This document shows, in pieces, positions 27,525 through 35,485 of a stretch of DNA of 64,000 nucleotides. Numbering within the stretch: position 1 is the first letter of the stretch; each line of letters opens with the position of its first letter. This stretch comes from Arthrobacter sp. Soil736 (GTDB lineage Bacteria > Actinomycetota > Actinomycetes > Actinomycetales > Micrococcaceae), in NCBI RefSeq assembly GCF_001428005.1, contig NZ_LMSB01000012.1:137628-201627 (forward strand), written 5' to 3'. Below the pieces are notes generated by a model. The model did no database searches. It had not been told where the DNA came from and saw nothing but the letters and a program-made list of their open reading frames with translations. Position numbers and translations under genes: made by a program.

Positions 27525-27553
27525 AGTCTTGACCCGTGCACACGGGGTGTCAA
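27525..27553 (-). promoter_or_regulatory. Candidate promoter and operator of the CO dehydrogenase operon
   Basis: On the minus strand TTGACA (27553-27548), a 17-base spacer and AAGACT (27530-27525) make a plausible promoter about 55 bases before the coxM start. The spacer contains the palindrome CCCGTG-CA-CACGGG (27533-27546), well placed to control polymerase binding. The cognate regulator is not evident in the window. Confidence 0.5.
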
Positions 27554-27636
27554 CACGGTATTCAGCGCGGGATTTCAGCGTCCTGGCGGGCGCATTGAGC
27601 CGTTTGCGTCAGGCCGGGATATCGGTCAGGCCGGCG

Positions 27637-28365
27637 TCAACGTACGGCTGCCTCGGAGGCCAGCGGCTCCGCCGCGCGGGCCAGCCACAGGGCGAGGAGG
27701 ATCGGCGCACCGATGGCCAGCAGGGCCAGGTGGATGCCGGTGAGGTCGCCGAGGAAGCGCATGAGCGTCATTGCCGCAACGAACAGGGCGAACAGCAGCG
27801 CGCCGGTGGACTCCATGGCGCCCAGGCCGTCCACGGCGGCCTTGGCGATCCAGTCGTTCCCGGCGCCCTCGGTGAGCGTGGCGCCGAGCACCACGATGCC
27901 GATGAGCAGGGTGCGGCCGTCCTTCCAGGCGGTGGGGGCCTTGCCGGGCCGCGTTACGGTGTCCGCCGCGGCAGGGTCGGGAACGCTGGCCGGTTGAGCG
28001 GGCAGGAAGTAGTGCGGCGCGGTCAGGGTCAGGACAACCACGATGACTGCGATGACCAGCAGGTGCTCCGGAAGCCCGACGCCAAGGGTGGACAGGCCCG
28101 CCCCGATCACGGCGCCGAGGAAGGCTCCGCCGCTGAAGGCGGCATGGAACTGGGGCATGACGGTGCGGCCCAGTGGGCGCTCAACGTCGGCACCTTCGAT
28201 GTTCTGGGTCACGTCCCACAGCCCGATCCCCACCCCGTAGAAGAAAAGGGCCACGGCAGTGGCGGCCACGGAACCGGCCATGAGGGCGAACGCGATGCCC
28301 GCCCAGCGGCGGCCGCGAGCAGTCCGGCGCCACGGATGGTGTTTGGTGTTCAAGGTGAGGGTCAT
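27637..28365 (-). pseudogene. Truncated MFS transporter (remnant or reduced protein)
   Basis: 242 residues with five or six hydrophobic segments. The middle matches a full MFS protein: IGLWDVTQNIEGADVERPLG, MPQFHAAFSGGAFLGAVIGA and EGAGNDW are hallmarks of an MFS group normally near 400 residues. The first two or three helices are replaced by a short basic N-terminus. After FALFVAAMTLMRFLGD the expected last helices are missing, joined to one final helix. It overlaps the TetR stop as ATGA, so it is still translated with it. Probably a decaying efflux pump after two internal deletions; a shortened functional protein is less likely. Confidence 0.6.
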
Positions 28366-28943
28366 TCGGTCAGAACTTTCGCGGAGACGTGTGGGCCTGG
28401 CGGTACGGCGGTTATGCGGTTGACGGCGTCCACCGTGATCGAGCGGTCATGGGGTTCGGTATCGAGCGCGGCGTGGATGAAGTGGCCTTCGATCAGCGCG
28501 TCGAGCATCCGGCTGGTGGCAGGGTCAAAGTGGCGTTCAAGGGCGTGCCGGCTCCGGCTCATCCAGTCCCGCGTGATCTGGCGGAAGACCAGTTCGCGGG
28601 CGGCGAGGGTGTAGAGCTCGAGGGTGAGGACCAGGTCCCGCTGGCTATCCAGCAGGTCAACGTGAATCAGGTCCACCACCGCCTGCCGTGCCGCATCGGC
28701 GCTGGCGGCGCTGCTTAGCCGGACCTCGAAACTGTCGGCGATCGCATCCGCGAAGCGCCTGAATGCTTCTCCCAGAAGGTGGTCCATGTTCGTGAAGTGA
28801 TAGGTCATGGAGCCGAGGGGCACGCCGGCGTGGTCCGCGATCTTGCGGTGCGACGTGCCCGCCACTCCGCGGGCAGCGATCACCTCGAGGGTTGCATCAA
28901 TGATCCGGTCCCGCCTGTCCGGATCAAACCGGCGCGTTGGCAC
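28362..28943 (-). CDS. TetR-family transcriptional regulator
   Basis: 193 residues. The N-terminal helix-turn-helix spans about residues 12-55 (IDATLEVIAARGVAGTSHR, then IADHAGVPLGSMTYHFTN). A helical ligand-binding C-terminus with a TetR_C-type pattern follows. The start is GTG 28943, five bases past the acetyltransferase stop; the upstream extension is Arg-rich out-of-frame sequence. It is co-transcribed with the acetyltransferase before it and the shrunken MFS gene after it. The perfect 18-base palindrome at the operon promoter is its likely operator. Confidence 0.85.
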   Translation of the reverse strand: MPTRRFDPDRRDRIIDATLEVIAARGVAGTSHRKIADHAGVPLGSMTYHFTNMDHLLGEAFRRFADAIADSFEVRLSSAASADAARQAVVDLIHVDLLDSQRDLVLTLELYTLAARELVFRQITRDWMSRSRHALERHFDPATSRMLDALIEGHFIHAALDTEPHDRSITVDAVNRITAVPPGPHVSAKVLTE

Positions 28944-28948
28944 CGCGG

Positions 28949-29527
28949 TCAGATTTCGCGGACTACGCGGGCGGGGTTGCCTACCGCAATCGAGTTCGCC
29001 GGGACGTCCCTGGTGACAACGGCTCCCGCACCGATCACCGAGTTGTCGCCGATGGTGACGCCGGGAAGGACGATCGCGCCGCCGCCGAGCCACACGTTGT
29101 CGCCGATGGTGATCGGCTTTGCGGCCTCCAGCCGGTCCCGCCGCGGCCGGGGTTCGACAGGGTGCGTCGGGGTCAGGAGTTGCACGTTCGGACCGATCTG
29201 GCAGTCCTCCCCGATGATGATCGGGGCCACGTCCAGGGCCGTGAGGTTGTAATTGATGAAAGTGCGGGCCCCGACCGTGACGAACGTGCCGTAGTCGACG
29301 TACAGCGGCGGCTTGATATGGGCGTCTTCGCCCAGGGAACCCAGCAGGTCCGCCAGGATGGGCCGCGCCCCGTCCGGGTCCTCCGCATAGGCAGCCGTGT
29401 ACTGCGACTGCAGCTTCACGGCCCGTTTGGATTCGCGCTCGTTGTCCGGGTCATCGGAAATGTAAAGGTCCCCTGCGAGCATGCGCTCCCGGTTTGTGCG
29501 CGGATCATCCGCGAAGTAATCAGCCAT
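28949..29527 (-). CDS. Sugar O-acetyltransferase (maltose/galactoside acetyltransferase type)
   Basis: 192-residue left-handed beta-helix enzyme of the Maa/NodL/LacA family, transferring acetyl from acetyl-CoA to a sugar. The N-terminal Mac domain is MLAGDLYISDDP followed by a helix. Hexapeptide repeats run from about 70 to 185 (IGEDCQIGPNVQLLTPTHP with the catalytic His, then IGDNVWLGGGAIVLPGVTIG). The ATG at 29527 has no ribosome site at normal distance; it sits seven bases after a TACGCT -10 box, suggesting a leaderless transcript. It heads the operon with TetR and the MFS remnant. Confidence 0.87.
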   Translation of the reverse strand: MADYFADDPRTNRERMLAGDLYISDDPDNERESKRAVKLQSQYTAAYAEDPDGARPILADLLGSLGEDAHIKPPLYVDYGTFVTVGARTFINYNLTALDVAPIIIGEDCQIGPNVQLLTPTHPVEPRPRRDRLEAAKPITIGDNVWLGGGAIVLPGVTIGDNSVIGAGAVVTRDVPANSIAVGNPARVVREI

Positions 29528-29563
29528 GTGTACGAGCGTACACAACGTTCCCCTCTTGCTCAA
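29527..29563 (-). promoter_or_regulatory. Leaderless promoter overlapped by perfect TetR-type operator
   Basis: The palindrome TGTGTACG-AG-CGTACACA (29527-29544) has perfect eight-base arms. On the minus strand TTGAGC (29563-29558), a 17-base spacer, TACGCT (29540-29535) and seven bases lead straight into the acetyltransferase ATG. The operator thus covers the -10 box, start site and first base of the start codon. Repression by the co-transcribed TetR is the obvious reading. Confidence 0.65.
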
Positions 29564-29635
29564 CGCCGTCCGAGGGTGTCGAATCTTTTACAAAGGCCGC
29601 ACGGCGGCTGACGACCAAGATGCCAGGAGACGACG

Positions 29636-31816
29636 ATGTCTGTGAAAGGCGCAAATGGCCGGGGCAAGGGCCCCGGCCGCGGCAGTTCCGATCTCCGGCG
29701 GCCCGATGCGTCCGCGGGTGCACCGGCAGACAGACCTGAGAAGATCCGCAACGTGGCGCTCGTGGGGCACTCGGGTGCCGGCAAGACGATGCTGCTCGAG
29801 GCCCTGCTCGCTGCCGCCGGAACCATAACGCGGATGGGCTCGATCGTTGACGGCACCACCGTCAGCGACTCCGAACCGTCCGAGGTTCACCAGCAGCGCT
29901 CCGTGGTCCTCTCCGTGGCGCCCCTCGTTTTCGACGGCATCAAAGTGAACCTGCTCGACACCCCGGGCTACGGGGACTTCACCGGCGAACTGCGCGCCGG
30001 GCTGCGGGCCGCTGACGCCGCCCTGTTCGTGGTGTCGGCCCTTGATGACATCGACGCGGCCACCACTGCCCTCTGGGCGGAGTGCGATCAGCTCGGGACG
30101 CCCCGGGCGGTGGTGGTCAGCCGGCTGGATCATCCGCGGGCAAACTACGAAGCCGCCGTCGCCGCGTGCCAGCGTGCCTTCGGCGACTCGGTGGTGCCTG
30201 CCTACCTGCCCGTCCGCACGGACGGCACGATGACCGGCCTGCTCGGGCTTCTCTCCGGGACTGTGTCGGACTATGCCCAGAACGGTGCGGAGCCGGCCGT
30301 GCGCGACGCCACCCCGGAGGAACTGGCCGCCTCGGAGGAAGCGCGCGGAACGCTGATCGAAGGGATCATCTCCGAGAGCGAGGACGAGTCGCTGATGGAC
30401 CGCTACCTCGGCGGCGAGCAGATCGACGTCGACGTGCTGGTGGGCGACCTGGAAACGGCCGTTACCCGCGGATCGTTCTTTCCCGTGCTGGCCGCCTCTG
30501 CAGAGACCGGCCTGGGCATGACGGAGCTCCTCGACATGCTCATCCGGGCGTTCCCGCCGCCGCTTGAGCGTGACCTGCCGGCCGTGACGGATCTTGCCGG
30601 CTCTGCGGCCGGCCCGCTGAGCTGCGACCCCGGCGGGCCCCTCGTGGGGGAGGTGGTGCGCACCACCATCGACCCGTTCCTGGGAAGGGTCTGCCTGGTG
30701 CGCATCTTCTCGGGCACCCTGCGGGAGGACTCGGCCGTGCACGTGGGGGGCCGCGGACTGGCGGAGCGGGGCCATGAGGACCACGACAGCGACGAGCGGC
30801 TGGCACACCTGTACTCTCCGCTGGGGGCGAGCCTGCGGCCGGTGCCGTACTGCGTGGCCGGCGACATCTGCGCGATCGCCAAACTGGGCAACGCCGAGAC
30901 GGGCGACACTGTCTCCGCCAAGGAAACACCGCTGCTGGTGGCGGCCTGGGAAATGCCCGAGCCGCTGATGCCTGTTGCCGTCGAAGCCGCCACCCGCAGC
31001 GACGAGGACGCCCTCGCCAAGAGCCTGGGCAAGGTTGCCGCCGGCGATCCGACCCTCCGCGTGGAACGCAACTCGGAAACCCACCAGCTCATCCTGTGGT
31101 GCATGGGCGAGGCCCATGGCGAGGTGGTGCTGGACCGGCTGCGCGATCAGGGCGTGAAGCTCCAGACTGTCCAGGTGGTGACGCCGTTGCGGGAGACGTT
31201 TGCGGAGCCGGCCGCCGGGCATGGGCGCTACGTCAAACAGTCCGGAGGCCACGGCCAGTATGCGATCTGTGACATCGAAGTCGAGGCGCTCGAACGCGGC
31301 GCCGGCTTCGAGTTCATTGACAAGACCGTGGGCGGAGTCATACCGGGGACGTTTATCGGGTCGGTCGAGAAGGGCGTCCGTGCCCAGATGCAGAAAGGCG
31401 TCTCGGCGGGATTCCCGGTGGTGGACATCCGCGTGACGCTCGTCGGCGGCAAGGCCCACAGCGTTGACTCATCGGATGCCGCGTTCCAGGCGGCGGGTGC
31501 GCTCGCATTGCGGGAGGCCGCGGCCGCCGGCCGGATTCAGCTGCTGGAACCCGTTTCGGCGGTGACCATCAGCACCCCGGACGAGTACGTCGGCTCCGTG
31601 ATGAGTGATTTGTCCTCCCGCCGGGGGCGGGTGACGGGAACGACGTCGGCCGGCGGGGAAATCACGGAAGTCACCGCCGAGGTGCCGGACGAGGAACTCT
31701 TGCGCTACGCCGTCCAGCTGCGCGGGCTGACGTCAGGTACCGGCCGGTTCCGCCGCACGTACCTGCGGCACGAACCCGTCCCGGGCAATGTGGCGCCGGC
31801 GGCGGCGAATGTGTGA
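29636..31816 (+). CDS. Elongation factor G-like protein (EF-G2 type)
   Basis: 726-residue translational GTPase-like protein with all five EF-G domains. P-loop GHSGAGKT (residues 44-51) and G3 DTPGYGD are intact. The G4 motif, NKxD in true EF-G, reads SRLD here (VVVSRLDHPR), typical of the actinobacterial second EF-G. Domain IV has GGHGQYAICDIEVE. A Gly/Lys/Arg-rich N-terminal extension of about 35 residues precedes domain I. From memory, the mycobacterial EF-G2 binds GTP without ribosome-stimulated hydrolysis. It stands alone, divergent from the acetyltransferase, with AGGAGA before the ATG. Confidence 0.88.
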   Translation: MSVKGANGRGKGPGRGSSDLRRPDASAGAPADRPEKIRNVALVGHSGAGKTMLLEALLAAAGTITRMGSIVDGTTVSDSEPSEVHQQRSVVLSVAPLVFDGIKVNLLDTPGYGDFTGELRAGLRAADAALFVVSALDDIDAATTALWAECDQLGTPRAVVVSRLDHPRANYEAAVAACQRAFGDSVVPAYLPVRTDGTMTGLLGLLSGTVSDYAQNGAEPAVRDATPEELAASEEARGTLIEGIISESEDESLMDRYLGGEQIDVDVLVGDLETAVTRGSFFPVLAASAETGLGMTELLDMLIRAFPPPLERDLPAVTDLAGSAAGPLSCDPGGPLVGEVVRTTIDPFLGRVCLVRIFSGTLREDSAVHVGGRGLAERGHEDHDSDERLAHLYSPLGASLRPVPYCVAGDICAIAKLGNAETGDTVSAKETPLLVAAWEMPEPLMPVAVEAATRSDEDALAKSLGKVAAGDPTLRVERNSETHQLILWCMGEAHGEVVLDRLRDQGVKLQTVQVVTPLRETFAEPAAGHGRYVKQSGGHGQYAICDIEVEALERGAGFEFIDKTVGGVIPGTFIGSVEKGVRAQMQKGVSAGFPVVDIRVTLVGGKAHSVDSSDAAFQAAGALALREAAAAGRIQLLEPVSAVTISTPDEYVGSVMSDLSSRRGRVTGTTSAGGEITEVTAEVPDEELLRYAVQLRGLTSGTGRFRRTYLRHEPVPGNVAPAAANV

Positions 31817-31824
31817 CTCCGCGC

Positions 31825-32502
31825 TCAGCTGTTGGCGCGCATGAACGCCGCCACCGGACCTGCCAGCGAGGCCCCGATCTCTTCGGCGCTGCGCTTGGTG
31901 CCGGCGACTGCGAAGGAGTGGTCGCCGCCGTCGCACCACTGAAGCGTCGCGGCCGGGCCGATACGCGAGACCACGTCCTCGAGCAACGCCGGCGTCGCAA
32001 AGGTGTCCCGCGTCCCCTGCAGGAACAGCATCGGCGGCGTCAGTCCGTACAGGTGCTCGTCGCGGAGCTTCTCCGGCTTGCCGGGCGGATGCAGCGGGTA
32101 GCCGAGGTAGACGAGGCCGGCGGCGGGCATGCCCTCGGCTACCGCCATCGACGCCATGCGCCCGCCGAACGACTTGCCGGCGGCCCAGAGCGGCTCCGCT
32201 TCGGAAGAGGCGGCTGAACGGGCCGCGGCCTCGTCCATGGCCGCCCGCCACGCGGCGATCGCCGTCGGCGGCCGGTCCGGGAACTTCCTGCCCGCTTCGC
32301 GGTACGGAAAGTTGAAGCGCAAGGTGGCGACGCCGTCGTCGTTGAGCGCGCGGGTGAAGCCGCGCAGGAACGGATGCTCCATGCCGGCGCCCGCTCCGTG
32401 GGCAACAACCAGGGTGGCGAAGGGGGCGTCCGGCCGGGCATAGGCTCCGGAAACCTGGACGTCACCGACGGCGATGGTGACGGGGAATTCAGCGATGGGC
32501 AT
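31825..32502 (-). CDS. Alpha/beta hydrolase (KANL3/Tex30-like)
   Basis: 225-residue hydrolase fold. The nucleophile elbow is GKSFGG (Ser near residue 111), the acid is in GTRDTF and the His in GGDHSF, a complete catalytic triad. LVVAHGAGAGMEHPF after strand 3 (about residues 31-45) provides the oxyanion region. Similar small hydrolases are annotated as dienelactone hydrolase-like or Tex30; substrate unknown. It converges on the EF-G2 gene with eight bases between stops. Confidence 0.8.
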   Translation of the reverse strand: MPIAEFPVTIAVGDVQVSGAYARPDAPFATLVVAHGAGAGMEHPFLRGFTRALNDDGVATLRFNFPYREAGRKFPDRPPTAIAAWRAAMDEAAARSAASSEAEPLWAAGKSFGGRMASMAVAEGMPAAGLVYLGYPLHPPGKPEKLRDEHLYGLTPPMLFLQGTRDTFATPALLEDVVSRIGPAATLQWCDGGDHSFAVAGTKRSAEEIGASLAGPVAAFMRANS

Positions 32503-32617
32503 GAGTCAATAATGCCGGATTGGCGTGCACAGCCTGCACACAGACCAGTGAAAGTCTCCGGCTAGCTCCGGGCGGGAGAGTGGACGCATAAGCCCGATCC
32601 GCCTGGAGGAAACCACC

Positions 32618-32764
32618 ATGATCACGTACCGTCCCATTGCGCCGTTGACTGTTGGCAGCGGAACGCTCCGCTCGATTCTTGCCGCCATGGCTGCTGCCGC
32701 CTTCCTGGGCACCGCGGCCTTCGGCGCCGAAGCCACGCAGGCAGGCACGGAGGTGCGGGCGTGA
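32618..32764 (+). CDS. Small 48-residue hydrophobic peptide upstream of dedA
   Basis: A short frame with an excellent ribosome site (TGGAGGAAACCACC before ATG 32618). It encodes a basic N-terminus, a hydrophobic Ala-rich segment (SILAAMAAAAFLGTAAFGA) and a polar tail, like a signal peptide or single-span membrane peptide. Its TGA overlaps the ATG of the dedA frame as TGATG, so the two are probably coupled. Not recognised as a family. Confidence 0.5.
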   Translation: MITYRPIAPLTVGSGTLRSILAAMAAAAFLGTAAFGAEATQAGTEVRA

Positions 32765-33423
32765 TGGCCGTTGCCGTGGCCGCGGCGTCCGGCGCTGCCT
32801 CCGGCCTGGACGGGATCTCCCGGTGGGTTGTCGAACGTGATGGAGGCGGTCGGCGCGCCGGGGGTCGGATTCGTCGTCGCCCTGGAGAACCTGTTCCCGC
32901 CCATCCCGAGCGAGGTTGTCCTTCCGCTGACCGGCCTCACCGCCAGCCGCGGCGGCTTCACCCTTCTGGAAGCGATCTTCTGGACGACTGCCGGATCGCT
33001 GCTGGGCGCGTACGTGCTCTACATCCTGGGCAGATGGCTCGGGCGGGACCGGACGCGTGCGCTCATCGGCAGGATTCCCTTCGTCGCCGTCGAAGACGTC
33101 GACAAGGTGGAGGCGTGGTTTGCCCGCCACGGCTACAAGGCGGTCTTCCTCGGCCGGATGGTTCCGCTCTTCCGGAGCCTCGTTTCCATTCCCGCCGGCA
33201 TCGACCGCATGCCGCTCCTGCCCTTCCTGGGGCTGACCCTGGCCGGGAGCCTGGTGTGGAATTCGGTGCTCGTGCTGGCCGGATACTTCCGGGCGAGAGC
33301 TGGCCGCTGGTTGAGCAGTACGCCGGTGTGCTTCAGGGCGTGGTGATTGCCGCGACGGCGGCACTGGTTGCCGTGTTTGCGGCCGGCAAGGTGAGGAAGG
33401 CGCGCAGCAAGGCCGGCGCCTAG
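32764..33423 (+). pseudogene. DedA-family membrane protein with two compensating frameshifts
   Basis: DedA proteins are inner-membrane VTT-domain proteins, implicated in lipid-carrier recycling and membrane homeostasis. The core (ENLFPPIPSEVVLPLTGL, later GRMVPLFRSLVSIPAG with the conserved Arg residues) is in the frame starting at 32840. The N-terminus (32764-32832, ending ISRWVV) and the C-terminus (33292-33423, GESWPLVEQYAGVLQGVV onwards) are in another frame. One extra base near 32830-32833 and one missing base near 33290-33291 would restore a normal protein of about 219 residues. As written, the core frame stops at 33346. Either sequencing errors or a recent inactivation. Its TAG shares four bases with the convergent amylosucrase stop. 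Confidence 0.65.
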
Positions 33424-35330
33424 CCGGCGGGCACAACCCGGAGCCAGGCGTAATCCTGCGGGCGCAGGACGATCCCCTCGTCGATCCGGACCGTGGCTCC
33501 GGAAAAGAGGTCCAGCGCCTCGGCGGCGAATCCGGACAGCGTCTCCGCCGTGACCACCTGCAGATCGTCGCTGAAGTTGGCCAGGGCAAGGATGCGGGTA
33601 CCGTCACCGGGGCGCTGGTAACCCAGCACGCTGCGGTTGTTCGTGGCGAACGGAAGGAGGCGCGTCCCGGCAAATTCCGGAGTGCCGGAGCGCAACGCCG
33701 TCATCCGCCGCAGCCCGTCAAAGACCGCCCCCTCCGGAGTGGTCGCGTCAGTCCGCTTCGAGTATCGCTCGGCAGGGAACTGCGGCCGGTGCACCCAGCG
33801 GCTGTCGGCCTCGTGGCCGTCCTCCATAGCGTACTGGTAGTCATTGAGCTGCCCCACTTCGTCGCCCAGATACAGCAGCGGGATGCCGCCGGAGCTGAAG
33901 GCGACCGAGTGGGCAAGCAGGATCCGGCCGATCGCCTCGGGCGAGCCGTCCTCCAGGCCGCAGAGGGAGGCCGTTGTCCCTGAAATGCGGCAGTCTCCCG
34001 TGCGCGGGTTGTCCTGGAACGGGACACCCTGGGCGAAGCTTCCAGGGAACCGGTTGACGTAGAAGGAATTCAGGAACCGCCGGTGGTCGTAGCCGTTGAT
34101 TCCCAGCTCGGCGGCGTCTTCGTCGGCGAACGTCCACCCGATGTCGTCGTGGCTGCGGACGTAGTTCACCCAGGAGGTGCCGTCCGGAATGTTGTGCCTC
34201 CGCTCCAGGGCCTGCGCGAGCAGGCCCACGTTCCGGGTGGCCATGGCCTCCCAGATCAGCGCCATCTGCAGCGGGTTGTACGAGAGCTGGCACTCGGCCG
34301 GATCGATGTACAGCGCCACTTCGTCCGGGTGCACGATCGCCTCGGACTTGAAGAGCAGGGACGGCGCGGCCAGCCGGCAGACGGCGTTGAACGCCTGCAG
34401 CAGGGTGTGGGCCTCCGGCAGGTTCTCGCAGGAAGTTCCCAGCTGCTTCCAGATGAAGGCCACGGCGTCCATCCGCAGGATGTCCACGCCCAGGTTGGCG
34501 AGGAAGAGCATCTCTCCGGCCATGGCGCGGAAGACTTCAGGGTTGGAGTAGTTCAGGTCCCACTGGAACGTATGGAATGTTGCCCAGACCCACCGCCCGC
34601 CGGGCAGCGGCACAAACGAACCGGGGTGGTCCTCCGGGAAGATCTCGCGCACGCTCTGCTCGAAGGCGTCGGGCATGGCGCGGTCGGGGAACATCCAGTA
34701 GTAATCGCTGAAACGCAGGTCCCCCTCCGCCGCCTTCCGTGCCCACTCGTGCTCATTGGAGGTGTGGTTGAAGATGAAGTCGACCACCAGGCTGATGCCG
34801 TTGGCCCGCAGCTCGGCGGCCAGCTCACGCAGCTGTTCCATGGTGCCGAGCTTGGGGTTGACCTCCCGGTAGCTGGAGACGGCGTAGCCGCCGTCGGACA
34901 GCGGCTCGGGGGCCAGGAACAGGGGCATAAGGTGCAGGTACGTGAGGCCGAGTTCCTTGAAGTAGGGAATCCGTGCCCGGACGCCCTCAAGGTCGGCCGC
35001 GTACCGGTCCACGTAGCAGACGCCGCCGAGCATGCGGTTGGACTGGAACCAGTCGCTGTTGCCGTCCCGCTCTGCGTCCAGGACCTTCAGGTCGCCGGGC
35101 CGGTCCTTCCATGAGCGGGCCGTCTCCACCAGGAGTGACGTCAGATGTTCCTGCCAGTCCGGCCGCGAGCCGTAGAGCGAGTGGAAGAGGCGGAACAAAT
35201 CAGGGAAGTGACGGTCGAAGCGCCGCTCGAAGTCTGTCCAGTCCGGGTCCCCTTGCCGGATGCCTGCCCGCTCGGCAGCGACGCTGAGCAATTGGACGGA
35301 TGCCTCGTCCAGACTCGCGGATTCAACCAT
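33420..35330 (-). CDS. Amylosucrase (GH13)
   Basis: Transfers glucose from sucrose to build alpha-1,4-glucan, releasing fructose. 636 residues, the length of Neisseria polysaccharea amylosucrase, and the catalytic triad falls two residues later than its Asp286/Glu328/Asp393: Asp288 (ILRMDAVAF), Glu330 (LLFKSEAIVHP) and Asp395 (RSHDDIGW). The helical N-terminal domain, (beta/alpha)8 barrel, B-domains and C-terminal beta domain are all present. FNHTSNEH is family typical. No signal peptide, so cytosolic or released by lysis. No sucrose transporter or fructokinase neighbours it. Trehalose synthase is an alternative GH13 call, but the length and N-domain favour amylosucrase. Confidence 0.87.
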   Translation of the reverse strand: MVESASLDEASVQLLSVAAERAGIRQGDPDWTDFERRFDRHFPDLFRLFHSLYGSRPDWQEHLTSLLVETARSWKDRPGDLKVLDAERDGNSDWFQSNRMLGGVCYVDRYAADLEGVRARIPYFKELGLTYLHLMPLFLAPEPLSDGGYAVSSYREVNPKLGTMEQLRELAAELRANGISLVVDFIFNHTSNEHEWARKAAEGDLRFSDYYWMFPDRAMPDAFEQSVREIFPEDHPGSFVPLPGGRWVWATFHTFQWDLNYSNPEVFRAMAGEMLFLANLGVDILRMDAVAFIWKQLGTSCENLPEAHTLLQAFNAVCRLAAPSLLFKSEAIVHPDEVALYIDPAECQLSYNPLQMALIWEAMATRNVGLLAQALERRHNIPDGTSWVNYVRSHDDIGWTFADEDAAELGINGYDHRRFLNSFYVNRFPGSFAQGVPFQDNPRTGDCRISGTTASLCGLEDGSPEAIGRILLAHSVAFSSGGIPLLYLGDEVGQLNDYQYAMEDGHEADSRWVHRPQFPAERYSKRTDATTPEGAVFDGLRRMTALRSGTPEFAGTRLLPFATNNRSVLGYQRPGDGTRILALANFSDDLQVVTAETLSGFAAEALDLFSGATVRIDEGIVLRPQDYAWLRVVPAG

Positions 35331-35473
35331 GAAGAGGGTCCCCTTTGACGATTTTTCGGCAGCCGGCGGCGCCCGGTCAGTTCACATCCTTACAGATGCA
35401 CTGACGGCTGCCCATAGAGCGGCGCCATGTTTCTCGCGGTGCCAATGTGCTGACGCCGCGGGCGGGCGCAGGG

Positions 35474-35485
35474 TAGGTTGTCCCC
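35474..35485 (+). promoter_or_regulatory. Leaderless promoter of the LigD-type polymerase
   Basis: TAGGTT (35474-35479) lies six bases before the ATG at 35486, with CTGACG (35450-35455) 18 bases upstream of it as -35. No ribosome site is present, so transcription probably begins at the start codon. Confidence 0.5.

Noticed and set aside
29588..31459. 623-codon minus-strand frame over the EF-G2 gene
   Set aside because: Shadow of EF-G2; no recognisable motifs.
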